Below are positions 8,318-18,304 of a DNA stretch of 64,000 nucleotides, piece after piece. This DNA comes from Phyllobacterium sp. 628 (GTDB lineage: Bacteria; Pseudomonadota; Alphaproteobacteria; Rhizobiales; Rhizobiaceae). The DNA lies in NCBI RefSeq assembly GCF_014189505.1, contig NZ_CP050301.1:255501-319500 (forward strand), read 5' to 3'. The notes below the pieces were generated by a model. That model was given only the letters and a program-made list of their open reading frames with translations. It searched no databases and had not been told where the DNA came from. Position 1 is the first letter of the stretch. Each line of letters starts with the position of its first letter. A program made the position numbers and the translations under genes.

Positions 8318-9952
8318 GTGATCGCCGTTCGCACGCTCAAACCATGGGCTGGGGCCTTGGCCCTCGCATTTCTGGTGGTGCTTGCGGGCGGCGCATTGTT
8401 CAGTCTCGCCTTTGAGGCGCTGCGCGGCAGTGCGGCAGGTTTTGCAGCCTTTGACAGCTATCTCTGGCGGGTCGCGCGCTTCACTCTTATGCAGGCTCTG
8501 CTCTCTATGCTGCTCGCCGTGGTTTTTGCCATTCCTCTGGCCCGCGCGCTGCATTCTCATCCAGCTTTTCTAGGCCGCGCGTTCATTCTGCGCCTGTTTG
8601 CCTTGCCGCTGGCATTGCCAGCACTTGTTGCGGTGCTTGGCATTACCAGTATTTATGGCCGCAACGGGTTGCTCGCCTTCGGGTTCAGTGCAGTCGGCAT
8701 TGATGTCGCGCCCAATATCTATGGCCTGACCGGCATTCTGCTTGCCCACGTCTTTTTCAATCTGCCGTTGGCAACACGGCTCATTCTGTCCAGCCTTGAT
8801 TCCATCCCCGCAGACTATTGGAAATTGTCGTCACAGCTTGGCATGGGCGGCTGGGCACGCTTCCGGTTGATTGAGTGGCCGGTGATCCTGCGCAATCTTT
8901 CCGGGATCGCCGGGTTGATCTTTATGCTGTGCATCACGTCCTTCACCATCGTGCTCACCCTTGGTGGCGGTCCGCGCGCGACGACGCTGGAAGTGGCAAT
9001 CTATCAGGCCCTGCATTTTGATTTCGACATTGCCCGTGCCGTGTCGCTGACACTGCTGCAACTCGGACTCACCGTGGCCATACTGCTTTTGCTCAGCTTG
9101 ACCGGCAGGCCGGCGGAAGAAGGTTTCAGTCTGCAAACGACAACACGCCGGTTTGACAGGCCGGCAGGTATGGAAAAATTTGCCAATATTGCTTTGATCA
9201 TTGCAGGCGTGCTGTTCGTCGGTCTGCCCATGGCTGGCATCGTCGTATCCGGCCTTGGTGCCGATCTCTCACGACTGCTCGCAGAATATCTGGTCTGGCG
9301 CGCTATTCTCACCAGCATCGTGCTTGGCGCCAGCGCCGCTGCATTCTCCGTTACGATCTCACTCTCGCTGGTCATGGCACGCGAATATATGCAAAGCCAA
9401 CGTCAAACGGCCAATGCCGGCCTGTTCGAACGCGCGCTCGATCTTGGTGCAAGCCTGATCATGGTGGTGCCACCCATTGTCATCGGCGCAGGCTGGTTCA
9501 TCCTTTCGCGCCACGCCGTTGATCCGTTCAGTCTCGCGCCTGTCATGGTGATCTGCGTCAATGCCGCCATGGCCGTGCCCTTTGCCTTCCGCATTCTCCG
9601 CCCGGTCTGGGATACGGCGGCCAGCAATCACAACCGGCTGTGCCTGCAGCTTGGCGTCTCCGGCTGGAGCCGCCTGCATCTCATTGACTGGCCGGTGCTG
9701 CGCCTTTCCATCGGCGTGGCATTTGCCTTTGCCATGGCTCTCTCGCTTGGCGATCTTGGAACCATAGCGCTCTATGGCAATGATTCCATCCAGACCCTGC
9801 CGTTCCTCCTCTTGCAGCGTATGGGAAGTTACCGCACACAGGATGCGGCAGGATTGGCGCTTATTCTTGGCGCATTGTGCCTGCTGTTGATGTTTGCAGC
9901 GGATCGCGGGGCAGCAAGTCTGGCAAGACAGGACAATGGAGCGGATGACTGA
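8318..9952 (+). CDS. thiP: Thiamine ABC transporter permease
   Basis: A 544-residue inner-membrane protein with about twelve hydrophobic segments in two repeated permease halves. Each half carries an EAA-type cytoplasmic loop ([16 protein letters not shown] near residue 170 and [16 protein letters not shown] near 445) that docks on the ATPase. The double-length, fused arrangement is characteristic of ThiP. It starts with GTG 3 bp after the thiB stop and its stop overlaps the thiQ start, so the three genes form one operon under the TPP riboswitch. Confidence 0.93.
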   Translation: MIAVRTLKPWAGALALAFLVVLAGGALFSLAFEALRGSAAGFAAFDSYLWRVARFTLMQALLSMLLAVVFAIPLARALHSHPAFLGRAFILRLFALPLALPALVAVLGITSIYGRNGLLAFGFSAVGIDVAPNIYGLTGILLAHVFFNLPLATRLILSSLDSIPADYWKLSSQLGMGGWARFRLIEWPVILRNLSGIAGLIFMLCITSFTIVLTLGGGPRATTLEVAIYQALHFDFDIARAVSLTLLQLGLTVAILLLLSLTGRPAEEGFSLQTTTRRFDRPAGMEKFANIALIIAGVLFVGLPMAGIVVSGLGADLSRLLAEYLVWRAILTSIVLGASAAAFSVTISLSLVMAREYMQSQRQTANAGLFERALDLGASLIMVVPPIVIGAGWFILSRHAVDPFSLAPVMVICVNAAMAVPFAFRILRPVWDTAASNHNRLCLQLGVSGWSRLHLIDWPVLRLSIGVAFAFAMALSLGDLGTIALYGNDSIQTLPFLLLQRMGSYRTQDAAGLALILGALCLLLMFAADRGAASLARQDNGADD

Positions 9953-10697
9953 ACGCGTGAAACAATCAGCAAGAGGCGGCGCGGCGATTCTGCTCGATAC
10001 CGTTCGTTTTGATTATGGCGATATGGCCATGCTGTTCGATTTTACCATCGAGCCCTCATCCGTCGCGGCCATCATTGGCCCAAGCGGCGCGGGCAAATCC
10101 ACTGTGCTCAACCTCATAGCTGGCTTTGAGACGCCATTGTCCGGCAAAATTCTGATCGACGGCGATGATATAACCGGGGTCGCACCATCGCAGCGCCCGG
10201 TATCGATGGTATTTCAGGAAAACAACCTCTTCGCTCACCTCGATGTGGTCGCCAATGTTGGTCTTGGCCGCAAACCCAACCTGCGCCTCACCCAGGCTGA
10301 TCGTGCGGCCGTCAATGATGCGATTGCCAAGGTCGGTCTTGCAGGCAAGGAACAGCGCAAACCGGCAGCTCTGTCGGGCGGCGAGCGTCAGCGCGTGGCC
10401 ATCGCCCGCGCCCTGGTGCGCAACCGGCCCGTCCTTTTGCTCGATGAAGCCTTCGCATCGCTCGGACCTGCCCTGCGCCATGAAATGCTCGATCTTGTCG
10501 GTCAGCTGCAAAACGATACCGGCATGACCATTGTCATGGTCACGCATCATCCGGAAGATGCCCTACGTCTGCCATCCACGCTGTTTTTTCTTGAAAATGG
10601 CCGGGTTGCGGCCTCTGGTCCGGCGCGCGAACTGCTCTCGGATAAAAGCCCCTCGCTGTTGCGAAAATATCTCGGCTCGCAAGACTTATCGGTTTGA
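9945..10697 (+). CDS. thiQ: Thiamine ABC transporter ATP-binding protein
   Basis: A 250-residue ABC ATPase: Walker [10 protein letters not shown] near residue 45, Q-loop VFQENNLF, signature [13 protein letters not shown] near 140, Walker [13 protein letters not shown] (an Ala in place of the usual Pro after DE) and the switch His in VTHHPEDA. The start is uncertain: ATG 9945 overlaps the thiP stop as ATGACTGA; ATG 9936 and ATG 9894 are in the same frame. It powers thiamine uptake through ThiP. Confidence 0.92.
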   Translation: MTERVKQSARGGAAILLDTVRFDYGDMAMLFDFTIEPSSVAAIIGPSGAGKSTVLNLIAGFETPLSGKILIDGDDITGVAPSQRPVSMVFQENNLFAHLDVVANVGLGRKPNLRLTQADRAAVNDAIAKVGLAGKEQRKPAALSGGERQRVAIARALVRNRPVLLLDEAFASLGPALRHEMLDLVGQLQNDTGMTIVMVTHHPEDALRLPSTLFFLENGRVAASGPARELLSDKSPSLLRKYLGSQDLSV

Positions 10698-10849
10698 CAT
10701 ATTTTGTACTCAATGCCCCTCATAAGAAATCAATGAAATTCTTGCTCAAGCCTGCTCAACGGGTTAGCTAGAAAGCAACGATGCCGATTCCGCAGGCAAA
10801 AGACGAGTGAGAACTTGGTTTTAGCGATGGCGTCAGATGACATGAGGAC

Positions 10850-12361
10850 ATGATTCTGGGCTCACACGTACTCCCGATTGGCACAACGCGGCTTTATCCG
10901 GCAACCCGGCGTACAGGTCTGGTATCGGCAACGCTGCTGCTCGCCTTTCTGTCCGGATGCCAGGTTCTGAACGTGACCAAGGAAGATGCGCTTGGGCCTT
11001 CATCAAGCCCGGTGATCGTCGATAACGTCTCAAAGAATGACCGGCTTGCCAAGCTCAGCGCCGAACAGCATCCGCGTATTCTTGCCACCTATGGTGGTGA
11101 ATACAAGGATGCCAAGCTGGAGCGCATGGTGGCCAAGGTTGTCGGCAAACTGACAACAGTGTCGGATAACCCGACGCATACCTACCGCATCACCATTTTG
11201 AACTCGCCCAATATCAATGCTTTTGCGCTGCCGGGTGGTTATCTCTACGTCACGCGCGGACTTCTGGCGCTGGCCAATGACAGTGCAGAACTTGCGGCGG
11301 TTATTGCCCACGAAATGGGCCACGTTATCGCCAATCACGGTATTGAGCGTCAGCAGCGCGAGCAGGAAGCGCAGATTGCCGGACGTGTTGTCTCTGAGGT
11401 GCTGCAGGATGATGTGGCCGGACGCGAAGCGCTTATTCGCGGCAAGTTGCGTATGGCCCAGTTCTCGCGCAATCAGGAATTGCAGGCGGACGCGATCGGC
11501 ATCAAAATGATCGGCGAAGCAGGGTACGACCCTTTTGCCGCCGCACGCTTGCTGCAATCCATGGCCGCCTATGCGGATTTCCGCAATGTCTCCGGCGCCA
11601 CCGACGCCAGCCTCGACTTCCTTGCGAGCCACCCATCGGCGCCGCAGCGTATTGAGTTGGCGCGCGGCCACGCCCGCAAGATCGGCGCGCCGGGTGTCGG
11701 CACCACCGATCGCGATTCATTCCTGCAGGGCGTTGACGGTCTGCTCTATGGCGACACGCCGGAAGAAGGCTATGTGCGCGGCCGCACCTTCGTGCATCCA
11801 TTGCTCGGCGTCAGCTTCACCGTGCCCGACGGCTTTACCATCGACAACTCAGCCGCCGCCGTCATGGCGACAGGCCCCGGCGAAGTTGCAATCCGTTTTG
11901 ACGGCACGCAGATCTCCGGCAAGACGTCGATGACGGATTATATGCGCAGCGGCTGGGTCACCGGCCTTGATGATGCCAGTGTCAAGGCGACAACCTTCAA
12001 TGGCATGCCCGCAGCCACGGCAAAAGCCAAAGCCGACCGTTGGGAATTCGATATTTTTGTCGTGAATTCCGGCGACCGTATCTACCGCTTCCTAACGGCA
12101 GCGCCAACTGGCAGCACCGCATTGATGCCCGCTTCACAGACCGTCACCCAGAGTTTCCATCTGCTGACGCCACAGGAAAAGGCCGATATCAAACCGCTGC
12201 GAATCCGCGTTGTCACGGTCAAACCGGGTGAGACGCTGGCAAGTCTGTCAAGCCAGATTATCGGCACGGACCGCAAGCTCGATCTCTTCCGCCTGATCAA
12301 CGCGCTGCCGCCCGGCGGTACTGTCTCTGCCGGGGACAAAGTCAAGATCATCGCCGAATAA
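10850..12361 (+). CDS. M48 family metalloprotease lipoprotein (BepA/YfgC-like)
   Basis: A 503-residue envelope protein with an N-terminal signal and lipobox LSGC near residue 37. A zinc-metalloprotease domain follows: HEMGHVIANHG near 153-163 (HExxH) and the third zinc ligand region NQELQADAIG near 205. The C-terminal third holds a domain with VKPGETLASLS and SAGDKVKI, resembling a LysM peptidoglycan-binding module. Related Rhizobiales proteins are predicted outer-membrane quality-control proteases; that role here is inference. Start at ATG 10850 after GAGG. It converges on carD with a shared terminator. Confidence 0.88.
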   Translation: MILGSHVLPIGTTRLYPATRRTGLVSATLLLAFLSGCQVLNVTKEDALGPSSSPVIVDNVSKNDRLAKLSAEQHPRILATYGGEYKDAKLERMVAKVVGKLTTVSDNPTHTYRITILNSPNINAFALPGGYLYVTRGLLALANDSAELAAVIAHEMGHVIANHGIERQQREQEAQIAGRVVSEVLQDDVAGREALIRGKLRMAQFSRNQELQADAIGIKMIGEAGYDPFAAARLLQSMAAYADFRNVSGATDASLDFLASHPSAPQRIELARGHARKIGAPGVGTTDRDSFLQGVDGLLYGDTPEEGYVRGRTFVHPLLGVSFTVPDGFTIDNSAAAVMATGPGEVAIRFDGTQISGKTSMTDYMRSGWVTGLDDASVKATTFNGMPAATAKAKADRWEFDIFVVNSGDRIYRFLTAAPTGSTALMPASQTVTQSFHLLTPQEKADIKPLRIRVVTVKPGETLASLSSQIIGTDRKLDLFRLINALPPGGTVSAGDKVKIIAE

Positions 12362-12378
12362 CACCGGAGCGACGTCAC

Positions 12379-12406
12379 AAAAAAGCCCGGCAATGCCGGG
12401 CTTTTT
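12379..12406. terminator. Bidirectional terminator between the M48 protease and carD
   Basis: Stem AAGCCCGGCA/TGCCGGGCTT flanked by A-run and T-run, so it can act on both strands of this convergent pair. Confidence 0.85.
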
Positions 12407-12428
12407 GCTGGAAAGAATAAACCCGCTC

Positions 12429-13034
12429 TTATGCGGCTTCTTCCTGTTCGTCTTCAACAACCAGATCTGCGTCAGCATCAGCTTCCGCTTCTTCAGTCTT
12501 CGCACCGCGCTTTGGACCCTTGGCGAGATTGACCTCGATCAGGCGAACAGCTTCGGTTTCAGACATCTTGTTGACGGCAGAAATCTCGCGCGCCATGCGG
12601 TCGAGTGCGGCTTCATAGAGCTGACGTTCTGAATAGGATTGTTCCGGTTGATTGTCAGCGCGGAAAAGATCGCGAACAACTTCTGCGATCGAGATCAAGT
12701 CACCCGAGTTGATCTTCGCATCATATTCCTGCGCACGGCGGGACCACATGGTGCGCTTGATACGGGCACGTCCCTGAACAACTTTCAGAGCACGTTCGAC
12801 ATAATCAGTTTCAGAGAGCTTGCGCATACCAATAGCGGTTGCCTTGGCAACCGGAACCTTGAGGCGCATCTTGTCTTTTTGAAAATCAATAACAAACAGT
12901 TCAAGCTTGTGGCCTGCAACTTCCTGTTCTTCGATATTGACGATCTGTCCTACACCATGAGCCGGATATACAATAAACTCGCCCGTCTTAAATCCGATAC
13001 GCTGGGCGGTCTTCTTCTGCGGAACTGCTGTCAT
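12429..13034 (-). CDS. carD: CarD family transcriptional regulator
   Basis: A 201-residue protein with the CarD/TRCF RNA-polymerase-interaction domain at the N-terminus (FKTGEFIVYPAHGVGQI, then EVAGHKLELFVIDF) and a helical C-terminal DNA-binding domain (WSRRAQEYDAKINSGDL). The last 30 residues are very acidic (Glu/Asp/Ala). CarD binds the RNA polymerase beta subunit and stabilises open complexes, especially at rRNA promoters (family knowledge). Two in-frame ATGs, at 13043 and 13034, are possible; MTAVPQKKTAQR fits known relatives better, although the GGGAG is closer to the first. Confidence 0.93.
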   Translation of the reverse strand: MTAVPQKKTAQRIGFKTGEFIVYPAHGVGQIVNIEEQEVAGHKLELFVIDFQKDKMRLKVPVAKATAIGMRKLSETDYVERALKVVQGRARIKRTMWSRRAQEYDAKINSGDLISIAEVVRDLFRADNQPEQSYSERQLYEAALDRMAREISAVNKMSETEAVRLIEVNLAKGPKRGAKTEEAEADADADLVVEDEQEEAA

Positions 13035-13404
13035 ACGCTTCATTACTCCCTGCTGCGCCCGGCAACGCACCGGTTAAACCAACCACTGGAAACCGGGACC
13101 CCGGTTTGTCGGCCGTCAATTTTTCACGCAAAGCAATCCGAACCAACAGCAGGACAGGGTCACAGTACGATAACCTTAACCTGCGTTGTTAAGTTCGGAA
13201 AAAATCTAGCCAATTGGTGATTTAAGCTTTAGCGCCACGAAGTTGACGTCCAATGATCATCATATTCCGTCACCATAACACGAAAAGTGATCAGAATCAA
13301 CTTTTTGCTGCACATGCTCAAAATAGACGCATTACAAGACTTGATTTTCAGAGCAAATCAGTCTCGCCGCCCATGGGTCAGACCCGATAATCATCTTCCG
13401 TTCT
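13035..13404. other. Intergenic region upstream of carD
   Basis: About 370 bp between carD and the ferredoxin gene, AT-rich around 13190-13330. It should contain the carD promoter, but I see no clear terminator for fdxA and no repeat, RNA gene or operator. Confidence 0.4.
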
Positions 13405-13743
13405 TTAATCGCCTTCGCCGGGCTCCGGTGAAAAGAACTTTTCCAGTTTGCCTGTCACGCCATCCATATCCTTGGCATCGGCAGGCGCATCTTTCTTGGC
13501 AGAAATGTTTGGCCATTTCTCGGAATATTCGGAATTCAGCTGCAACCAGCTATCCAGCCCCGGCTCGGTATCCGGCTTGATGGCTTCTGCAGGGCATTCC
13601 GGTTCACAAACGCCACAGTCGATGCACTCATCCGGATGGATGACGAGCATGTTCTCACCTTCGTAAAAACAATCGACGGGACAGACCTCAACGCAATCCA
13701 TATATTTGCAGCGGATGCAATTGTCGGTCACAACATATGTCAT
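13405..13743 (-). CDS. fdxA: 7Fe ferredoxin FdxA
   Basis: A 112-residue soluble electron carrier. The N-terminal [17 protein letters not shown] and the later [12 protein letters not shown] give the cysteine pattern of one [3Fe-4S] and one [4Fe-4S] cluster, as in the seven-iron ferredoxins of alphaproteobacteria. A C-terminal tail of about 45 charged residues is normal for this group. It lies between carD and the S4 protein on the same strand but separated from both by long gaps, so it is probably transcribed alone. Confidence 0.95.
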   Translation of the reverse strand: MTYVVTDNCIRCKYMDCVEVCPVDCFYEGENMLVIHPDECIDCGVCEPECPAEAIKPDTEPGLDSWLQLNSEYSEKWPNISAKKDAPADAKDMDGVTGKLEKFFSPEPGEGD

Positions 13744-14270
13744 TTACTGGCTCCTGAGACACCATAGCAGCGTGTCAGCGGTTGAGGTAACGATTTGGCA
13801 GCGGGCTGACAAGAGGGGAAAAACGGACTGCGGCACCAGAACGCGGCCCGAAAAATCCCGGCGTGCAAAGGTTTGTCTTCATCACATCAGGACCGGAGCC
13901 AATGTTCAAGTCCGCAGAGTGCCATTCATCGCATCGCGATGACCCGCCAGCAAGCAACGATACTCTCCTCATATAGGCTATAGCGGAATAGTATTTTAGT
14001 CCTCTGGTAAAAATGGGAGATAAATTCGCCGGTTCAGTGATTTCACCGTCAAAACGAGAATTTGGACCTTTGAATTTGGGCGGAATGAACTCTCAAATCA
14101 AACGAGACAGTGGCTGACACAGCTGCGCATGGTTCGACAAGCTCACCATGAGGGAAACGGTGGCTGCAAGACCGATCGAAATATTTAGTGCCCTGCAATC
14201 AAACCCTCTCCCTCATGGTGAGCTTGTCGAACCACGAACATTGCTAATGCCATAGAACAGAGAGAATATT
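13744..14270. other. Intergenic region holding a palindromic repeat element
   Basis: A 527-bp gap upstream of fdxA and downstream of the S4 protein gene. Apart from the inverted repeat at 14130-14234 (separate entry) I see no gene or RNA. The sequence near 13980-14090 is AT-rich and may hold the fdxA promoter region. Confidence 0.45.
14130..14234. repeat. Palindromic dispersed repeat, copy 1 (26-bp arms)
   Basis: Perfect inverted repeat: the left arm at 14130-14155 starts TGGTTCGACAAGCTCACCAT, and its exact reverse complement is at 14209-14234, with a 53-bp centre. The same arm sequence recurs at 32889-33044. Such mirrored elements are typical of non-coding palindromic repeats in alphaproteobacterial intergenic DNA. 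The transcribed form would fold as one long hairpin. Confidence 0.85.
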
Positions 14271-14672
14271 TTAATCTTCCCGCTCGCCGTCGCCCTGCAT
14301 CAGCCTGTCTACTTGCCGCCGCTCGCGTTTGGTGGGGCGGCCACTGCCCGCGTCACGGCGCGGCAGCGTATCCAGCCGGCTCAAGGCATCCTTGGGTGGA
14401 GGGGGTGGAGAAATGTCCTCATAAAGCATGCGGGCTTCTTCAGCCGGGCCACGCCGGGTACCACCAGCCAGTACTTTGTAAATGAGGATGCGCCTGTCCA
14501 GTGTAATCGTCAGCACGTCACCGGGTTTGACCCCGTGTGACGCTTGATCGATCTTGTCCTTGTTGACCCGGACATTGCCGCCCGATGCCAGTTTTGCCGC
14601 CAGGGAACGGGATTTGACAACCCGTGCGAAGAACAGCCATTTATCGATGCGCTGCCGGTCCGTTCCCGTCAT
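14271..14672 (-). CDS. hslR: S4-domain RNA-binding protein, Hsp15/HslR family
   Basis: A 133-residue basic protein whose N-terminal 65 residues form an S4 RNA-binding fold (RIDKWLFFARVVKSRSLAAK, GGNVRVNKDKID, VKPGDVLTI). The C-terminal half is proline-rich and then strongly basic (RPTKRERRQVDRL). Hsp15 binds 50S subunits carrying stalled nascent chains (family knowledge). It starts 2 bp after the helicase stop, so the two are translationally linked; an RNA-metabolism operon is a reasonable inference. Confidence 0.88.
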   Translation of the reverse strand: MTGTDRQRIDKWLFFARVVKSRSLAAKLASGGNVRVNKDKIDQASHGVKPGDVLTITLDRRILIYKVLAGGTRRGPAEEARMLYEDISPPPPPKDALSRLDTLPRRDAGSGRPTKRERRQVDRLMQGDGERED

Positions 14673-14674
14673 GA

Positions 14675-17600
14675 CTACTTTTTCATTTGCTCCTTGAGCG
14701 CCAGCAATTTGGCGAAGGGAGAGTCCATGTCGATCTTGACCGGGCGTTCTTCGCGTTCCGGCCGCTTGTGCTCGGGCTTGTTGCCTGATGGCTTGCCGCC
14801 ATCCTGCTTGAACCGGTCATTACCCCCCGGCTTGCCCTTGCCACGGAAATCCTTGCGCTCGCCCCGCTCGTTCTGCTGGCCTGCATTGCGATCAGGACGG
14901 CCTTCCGGACGCGGGCGGCGGGCTTCACCCTCACTATTGCCATTGTTGGCCTGTGGTGCGCGCTGGTTGTCACGGCGTTCCGGACGGCGATTGTTGTTAC
15001 GCCCTTCAAAACGCGGAGCCTGACGCCAGAGAAGAACCGGCTTGGGTGCTTCTTCGGCTGCAGCGGGCGCTGCTGGCGTCTCAACCACGGGTTCGGAAAC
15101 CTCTTCAACCACAGGCGCAGCAACCACTTCCACAGCCTCGGTGGCTGGCTCGACAGCGGTTTCAGCAACCGGCTCTGCCGCAGCTTCGGTTTCAGTGGCT
15201 TCGGGTGCCGCCTCAACCGTTTCGGCTGCTACAGCTTCAACAGCCTCTGGTGCAGGAGCCTGTGCGGCGGCATCGAGTTCCGCAACCTTTGCTGTCACAA
15301 CAGCCACATCTGTGGCTTCCGAACGATAGCCTAGGTTCTTCAGGATCTCTTCCATATCGTCGGCGGTTGCGCCGAGAATGGACATCATTGCCGGTGTGAC
15401 AACGAACCGTGTGCCATCATAAGCGCCATCAGGCCGTGTACCGGTCCCTGGCTTCCATGCCAGTGCCGGACGAATAAGGTCGGCCAGACGCTCGAGAATG
15501 TCGATGCGCACTGCGCGGCGTCCGAGCAATCGGTAACCGCCAAGGCGATAGAAGGCCGGATCGAACGTTGCGTCAGTAACAACCGATGTACGTCCTGCCG
15601 AAAGCACCTGAACCACATCGCCATAACCCGGACGGTCCTTGGCATCTTCCTTAAGAGCCCACAGCAGGGTCAACAGCCCCGCAGGCGCGGGTTTGAGCAA
15701 TGCGGGCAGGAAGACGTGATAGGCGCCGAAACGCACGCCCAGACGGCGCAGGGCAGCGCGCGAATCCTGATCGAGACCGCGCACGTCCTCGGCTACATCC
15801 CGCCGCTGCAGCACACCGAAGTTTTCGACCAGCTGGAATGCCAGTCCGCGGGTGATCCCCACCAGCGCGTCGGCATTGGCAAGATCGACCAGCGGCTTCA
15901 GAACCGTATCGACGTGATGGGCTAAGAAACGGTCGACACGGGCCGCGACCTTGTCGCGTGCCGGACCGGTCAATTGTTCGTCGGCCAGAAGCACCGCACG
16001 GGGCTTCAGGGGTTGTTCACCCGAAACGACAGAGGCGATCGTCGCGCCGATCCAGCGCAACGTTCCGTCCGATGCGAGTGCAAAGTCGCCATTCGCCGAA
16101 GCGGAAAAACGCTCGGCGCGATTTTCGAACTCCGTCGCCAAGGCTTTTTGCGCGGCGGCCTTTACGGCTTTGGCATCGGTTCCATCAATCTGGCTGTCCG
16201 TGGTAAAACGGAATCCATCCAAACGTCCAACATGGTGCCCTTCGACGACGACGTCCCCGGCAGGGCTAATTTCGGCTTCTAGCATTGTATTCTCTCTCAG
16301 GCGCCTCATAAGCACGCTTGTCCTGCGGCCTACGAAGCGTTTCGTCAACCGTTCATGCAGTGCATCGGATAATCTGTCCTCAATTTCACGCGTCTTTTCT
16401 TGCCAATGTGCCTGATCTGCCAGCCAACCGGGCCGATGAGACACAAAAGTCCAGGTTCTGATCTGGGCGATCCGTCGCGACAAGGCATCAATATCGCCGT
16501 CTGTCGTGTCGGCCCGCTGGACCTGTTCACCCATATAGGTTTCGTCAACATGACCATGTTTGACAAGGTCGGAATAAATCGACGCGATAATATCCGCATG
16601 TTGCGCCGGCGCAATCTTTCGATAGTCCGGCAGGGCACATGCATCCCATAAAAGTGCCACACGCTCCGGCGTCGTCACCAACCGCGCAACGTCCGGATCC
16701 TTTGACAAGGAGTCGAGCGCCTGCTGATCAACCGCAGGCAGCGCCCGTGTCAGACCTTCAACCGGTGCTGGCGTGTCAATCGAGCGCTTCAGGGCATCGA
16801 TGCTGGCAAAATCAAATCGCGCCGTGCGCCATTGCAGGATTTTGACCGGATCGAAAGCATGCGATTCCACCCGCTGCACCAGTTCCTCGGAGAAACCGGA
16901 AATCTGCCCGGTGACGCCAAACGTTCCGTCGCGCAAATGCCGCCCCGCGCGGCCGGCAATCTGGCCGATTTCGCCGGGCGACAGGTCGCGGAACTGATAG
17001 CCGTCAAATTTCCGGTCCTGGGCAAAGGCCACATGATCGACATCAAGATTAAGGCCCATGCCGATAGCATCGGTTGCCACCAGATAATCCACATCGCCCG
17101 ACTGATAAAGTTCAACCTGTGCATTGCGGGTGCGGGGGCTCAATGCGCCCATGACCACAGCAGCACCACCATTCTGACGGCGGATCAGTTCGGCTATGGA
17201 ATAGACCTCTTCAGCCGCGAAGGCGACGATGGCCGTGCGTGGCGGCAGGCGCGTGATCTTCTTGGAACCCGCATAGGTGAGGTTTGACAGGCGCGGCCGG
17301 GTGACAACGGAAATGCCGCGCAGCAGCTTTTCGAGAATGCCGCGCATGGTGGCGGCGCCAAGCAGCAGGGTTTCCTGACGTCCCCGCAGATGCAGGATGC
17401 GGTCGGTGAAGATATGGCCGCGTTCCAGATCATTGGCGAGCTGCGCTTCGTCAATGGCGACAAAATCCATGTCGGTCTGGCGCGGCATTGCCTCGACTGT
17501 GCACACCGCGTAGCGCGCGCCGGGGGGCATGATCTTTTCCTCGCCGGTAATCAGCGAAACATTGGCCAGCCCTGCCCGCGCGACCACACGGTTATACACC

Positions 17601-17767
17601 TCCCGTGCCAGCAGACGCAGCGGCAAGCCGATCATGCCGCTCTGGTGCGCAAGCATCCGCTCGATGGCGAGGTGGGTCTTGCCCGTATTCGTCGGCCCCA
17701 GCACAGCCGTGACATCACGGCCGCTCAAGATCAGAGGAAGTTCGGGAGTGGGCATAACATTCATCAA
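14675..17767 (-). CDS. Suv3-like RNA helicase with low-complexity basic tail
   Basis: A 1030-residue superfamily 2 helicase. Walker A is GPTNTGKTH at residues 24-32 and the Walker B/motif II reads DEAQ near 107 rather than DEAD. Motif VI lies in QIAGRAGRH near 270. The core resembles mitochondrial Suv3 RNA helicase and its alphaproteobacterial relatives. From about residue 800 an Ala/Glu/Val-rich acidic stretch is followed by an Arg/Asn/Gly-rich basic tail, a likely RNA- or protein-binding disordered region. Start MMNVMPTPELP is taken; the second in-frame Met is 12 bp later. It is followed at 2 bp by the S4 protein gene. Confidence 0.88.
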   Translation of the reverse strand: MMNVMPTPELPLILSGRDVTAVLGPTNTGKTHLAIERMLAHQSGMIGLPLRLLAREVYNRVVARAGLANVSLITGEEKIMPPGARYAVCTVEAMPRQTDMDFVAIDEAQLANDLERGHIFTDRILHLRGRQETLLLGAATMRGILEKLLRGISVVTRPRLSNLTYAGSKKITRLPPRTAIVAFAAEEVYSIAELIRRQNGGAAVVMGALSPRTRNAQVELYQSGDVDYLVATDAIGMGLNLDVDHVAFAQDRKFDGYQFRDLSPGEIGQIAGRAGRHLRDGTFGVTGQISGFSEELVQRVESHAFDPVKILQWRTARFDFASIDALKRSIDTPAPVEGLTRALPAVDQQALDSLSKDPDVARLVTTPERVALLWDACALPDYRKIAPAQHADIIASIYSDLVKHGHVDETYMGEQVQRADTTDGDIDALSRRIAQIRTWTFVSHRPGWLADQAHWQEKTREIEDRLSDALHERLTKRFVGRRTSVLMRRLRENTMLEAEISPAGDVVVEGHHVGRLDGFRFTTDSQIDGTDAKAVKAAAQKALATEFENRAERFSASANGDFALASDGTLRWIGATIASVVSGEQPLKPRAVLLADEQLTGPARDKVAARVDRFLAHHVDTVLKPLVDLANADALVGITRGLAFQLVENFGVLQRRDVAEDVRGLDQDSRAALRRLGVRFGAYHVFLPALLKPAPAGLLTLLWALKEDAKDRPGYGDVVQVLSAGRTSVVTDATFDPAFYRLGGYRLLGRRAVRIDILERLADLIRPALAWKPGTGTRPDGAYDGTRFVVTPAMMSILGATADDMEEILKNLGYRSEATDVAVVTAKVAELDAAAQAPAPEAVEAVAAETVEAAPEATETEAAAEPVAETAVEPATEAVEVVAAPVVEEVSEPVVETPAAPAAAEEAPKPVLLWRQAPRFEGRNNNRRPERRDNQRAPQANNGNSEGEARRPRPEGRPDRNAGQQNERGERKDFRGKGKPGGNDRFKQDGGKPSGNKPEHKRPEREERPVKIDMDSPFAKLLALKEQMKK

Positions 17768-17931
17768 ATAAAATCCAACACCGGCACGACGGCCTTACCA
17801 AAACCAGCAAGGCATGCCGGGCATGCATGATCCGATAGCATTATCGGTATCAGACAGAAAGTATGCGGCGACCTCAAGATAAACAATCATGCATGGATTC
17901 ACGGAGTGTTCCATTAAGAAATAGAACGCGA

Positions 17932-18022
17932 GCAGAACGAATCAGCGACGAATCAGCTATAGGACCAGATTCCTGCTTTGTTCACGGCCATATCTAGCTT
18001 TCTGCTGCCTGAGTCGCACTAC
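17932..18022 (+). repeat. Degenerate direct repeat, copy 1
   Basis: Begins with a 26-nt block (GCAGAACGAATCAGCGACGA, then ATCAGC) that recurs exactly at 18214-18239. Similarity continues at the same 282-bp offset, for example GCTTTGTTCACGGCC at 17975 against GTTTTGTTCACCGCT at 18257, and GAGTCGCAC at 18011 against 18294. Confidence 0.7.
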
Positions 18023-18213
18023 ATGCTGAATCAGCGATGAAAGGATTCATTCGAATCTTCGTCCCGGCGTTAACCTTTGCCATTTCCGGCGTTTGAGGAG
18101 TCAAGCGACGGGTCACCACCTCACGTCACTTTAAGAAAATCGTAATATTTCCTTACACTTAGTTAAGCAGTAAAGCGCTCCAACCACCGTTTTCGTTAAC
18201 ACTCCGATCAAAG

Positions 18214-18304
18214 GCAGAACGAATCAGCGACGAATCAGCGCTTTATGTGCTTTCCCGTTTTGTTCACCGCTACATCTTGTGCGAAGAACACACGAGTCGC
18301 ACCA
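18214..18304 (+). repeat. Degenerate direct repeat, copy 2
   Basis: Second copy of the roughly 90-bp unit at 17932. The first 26 bases are identical and the remainder is diverged but collinear without gaps for most of its length. Function unknown; each copy carries three GANTC sites. Confidence 0.7.
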
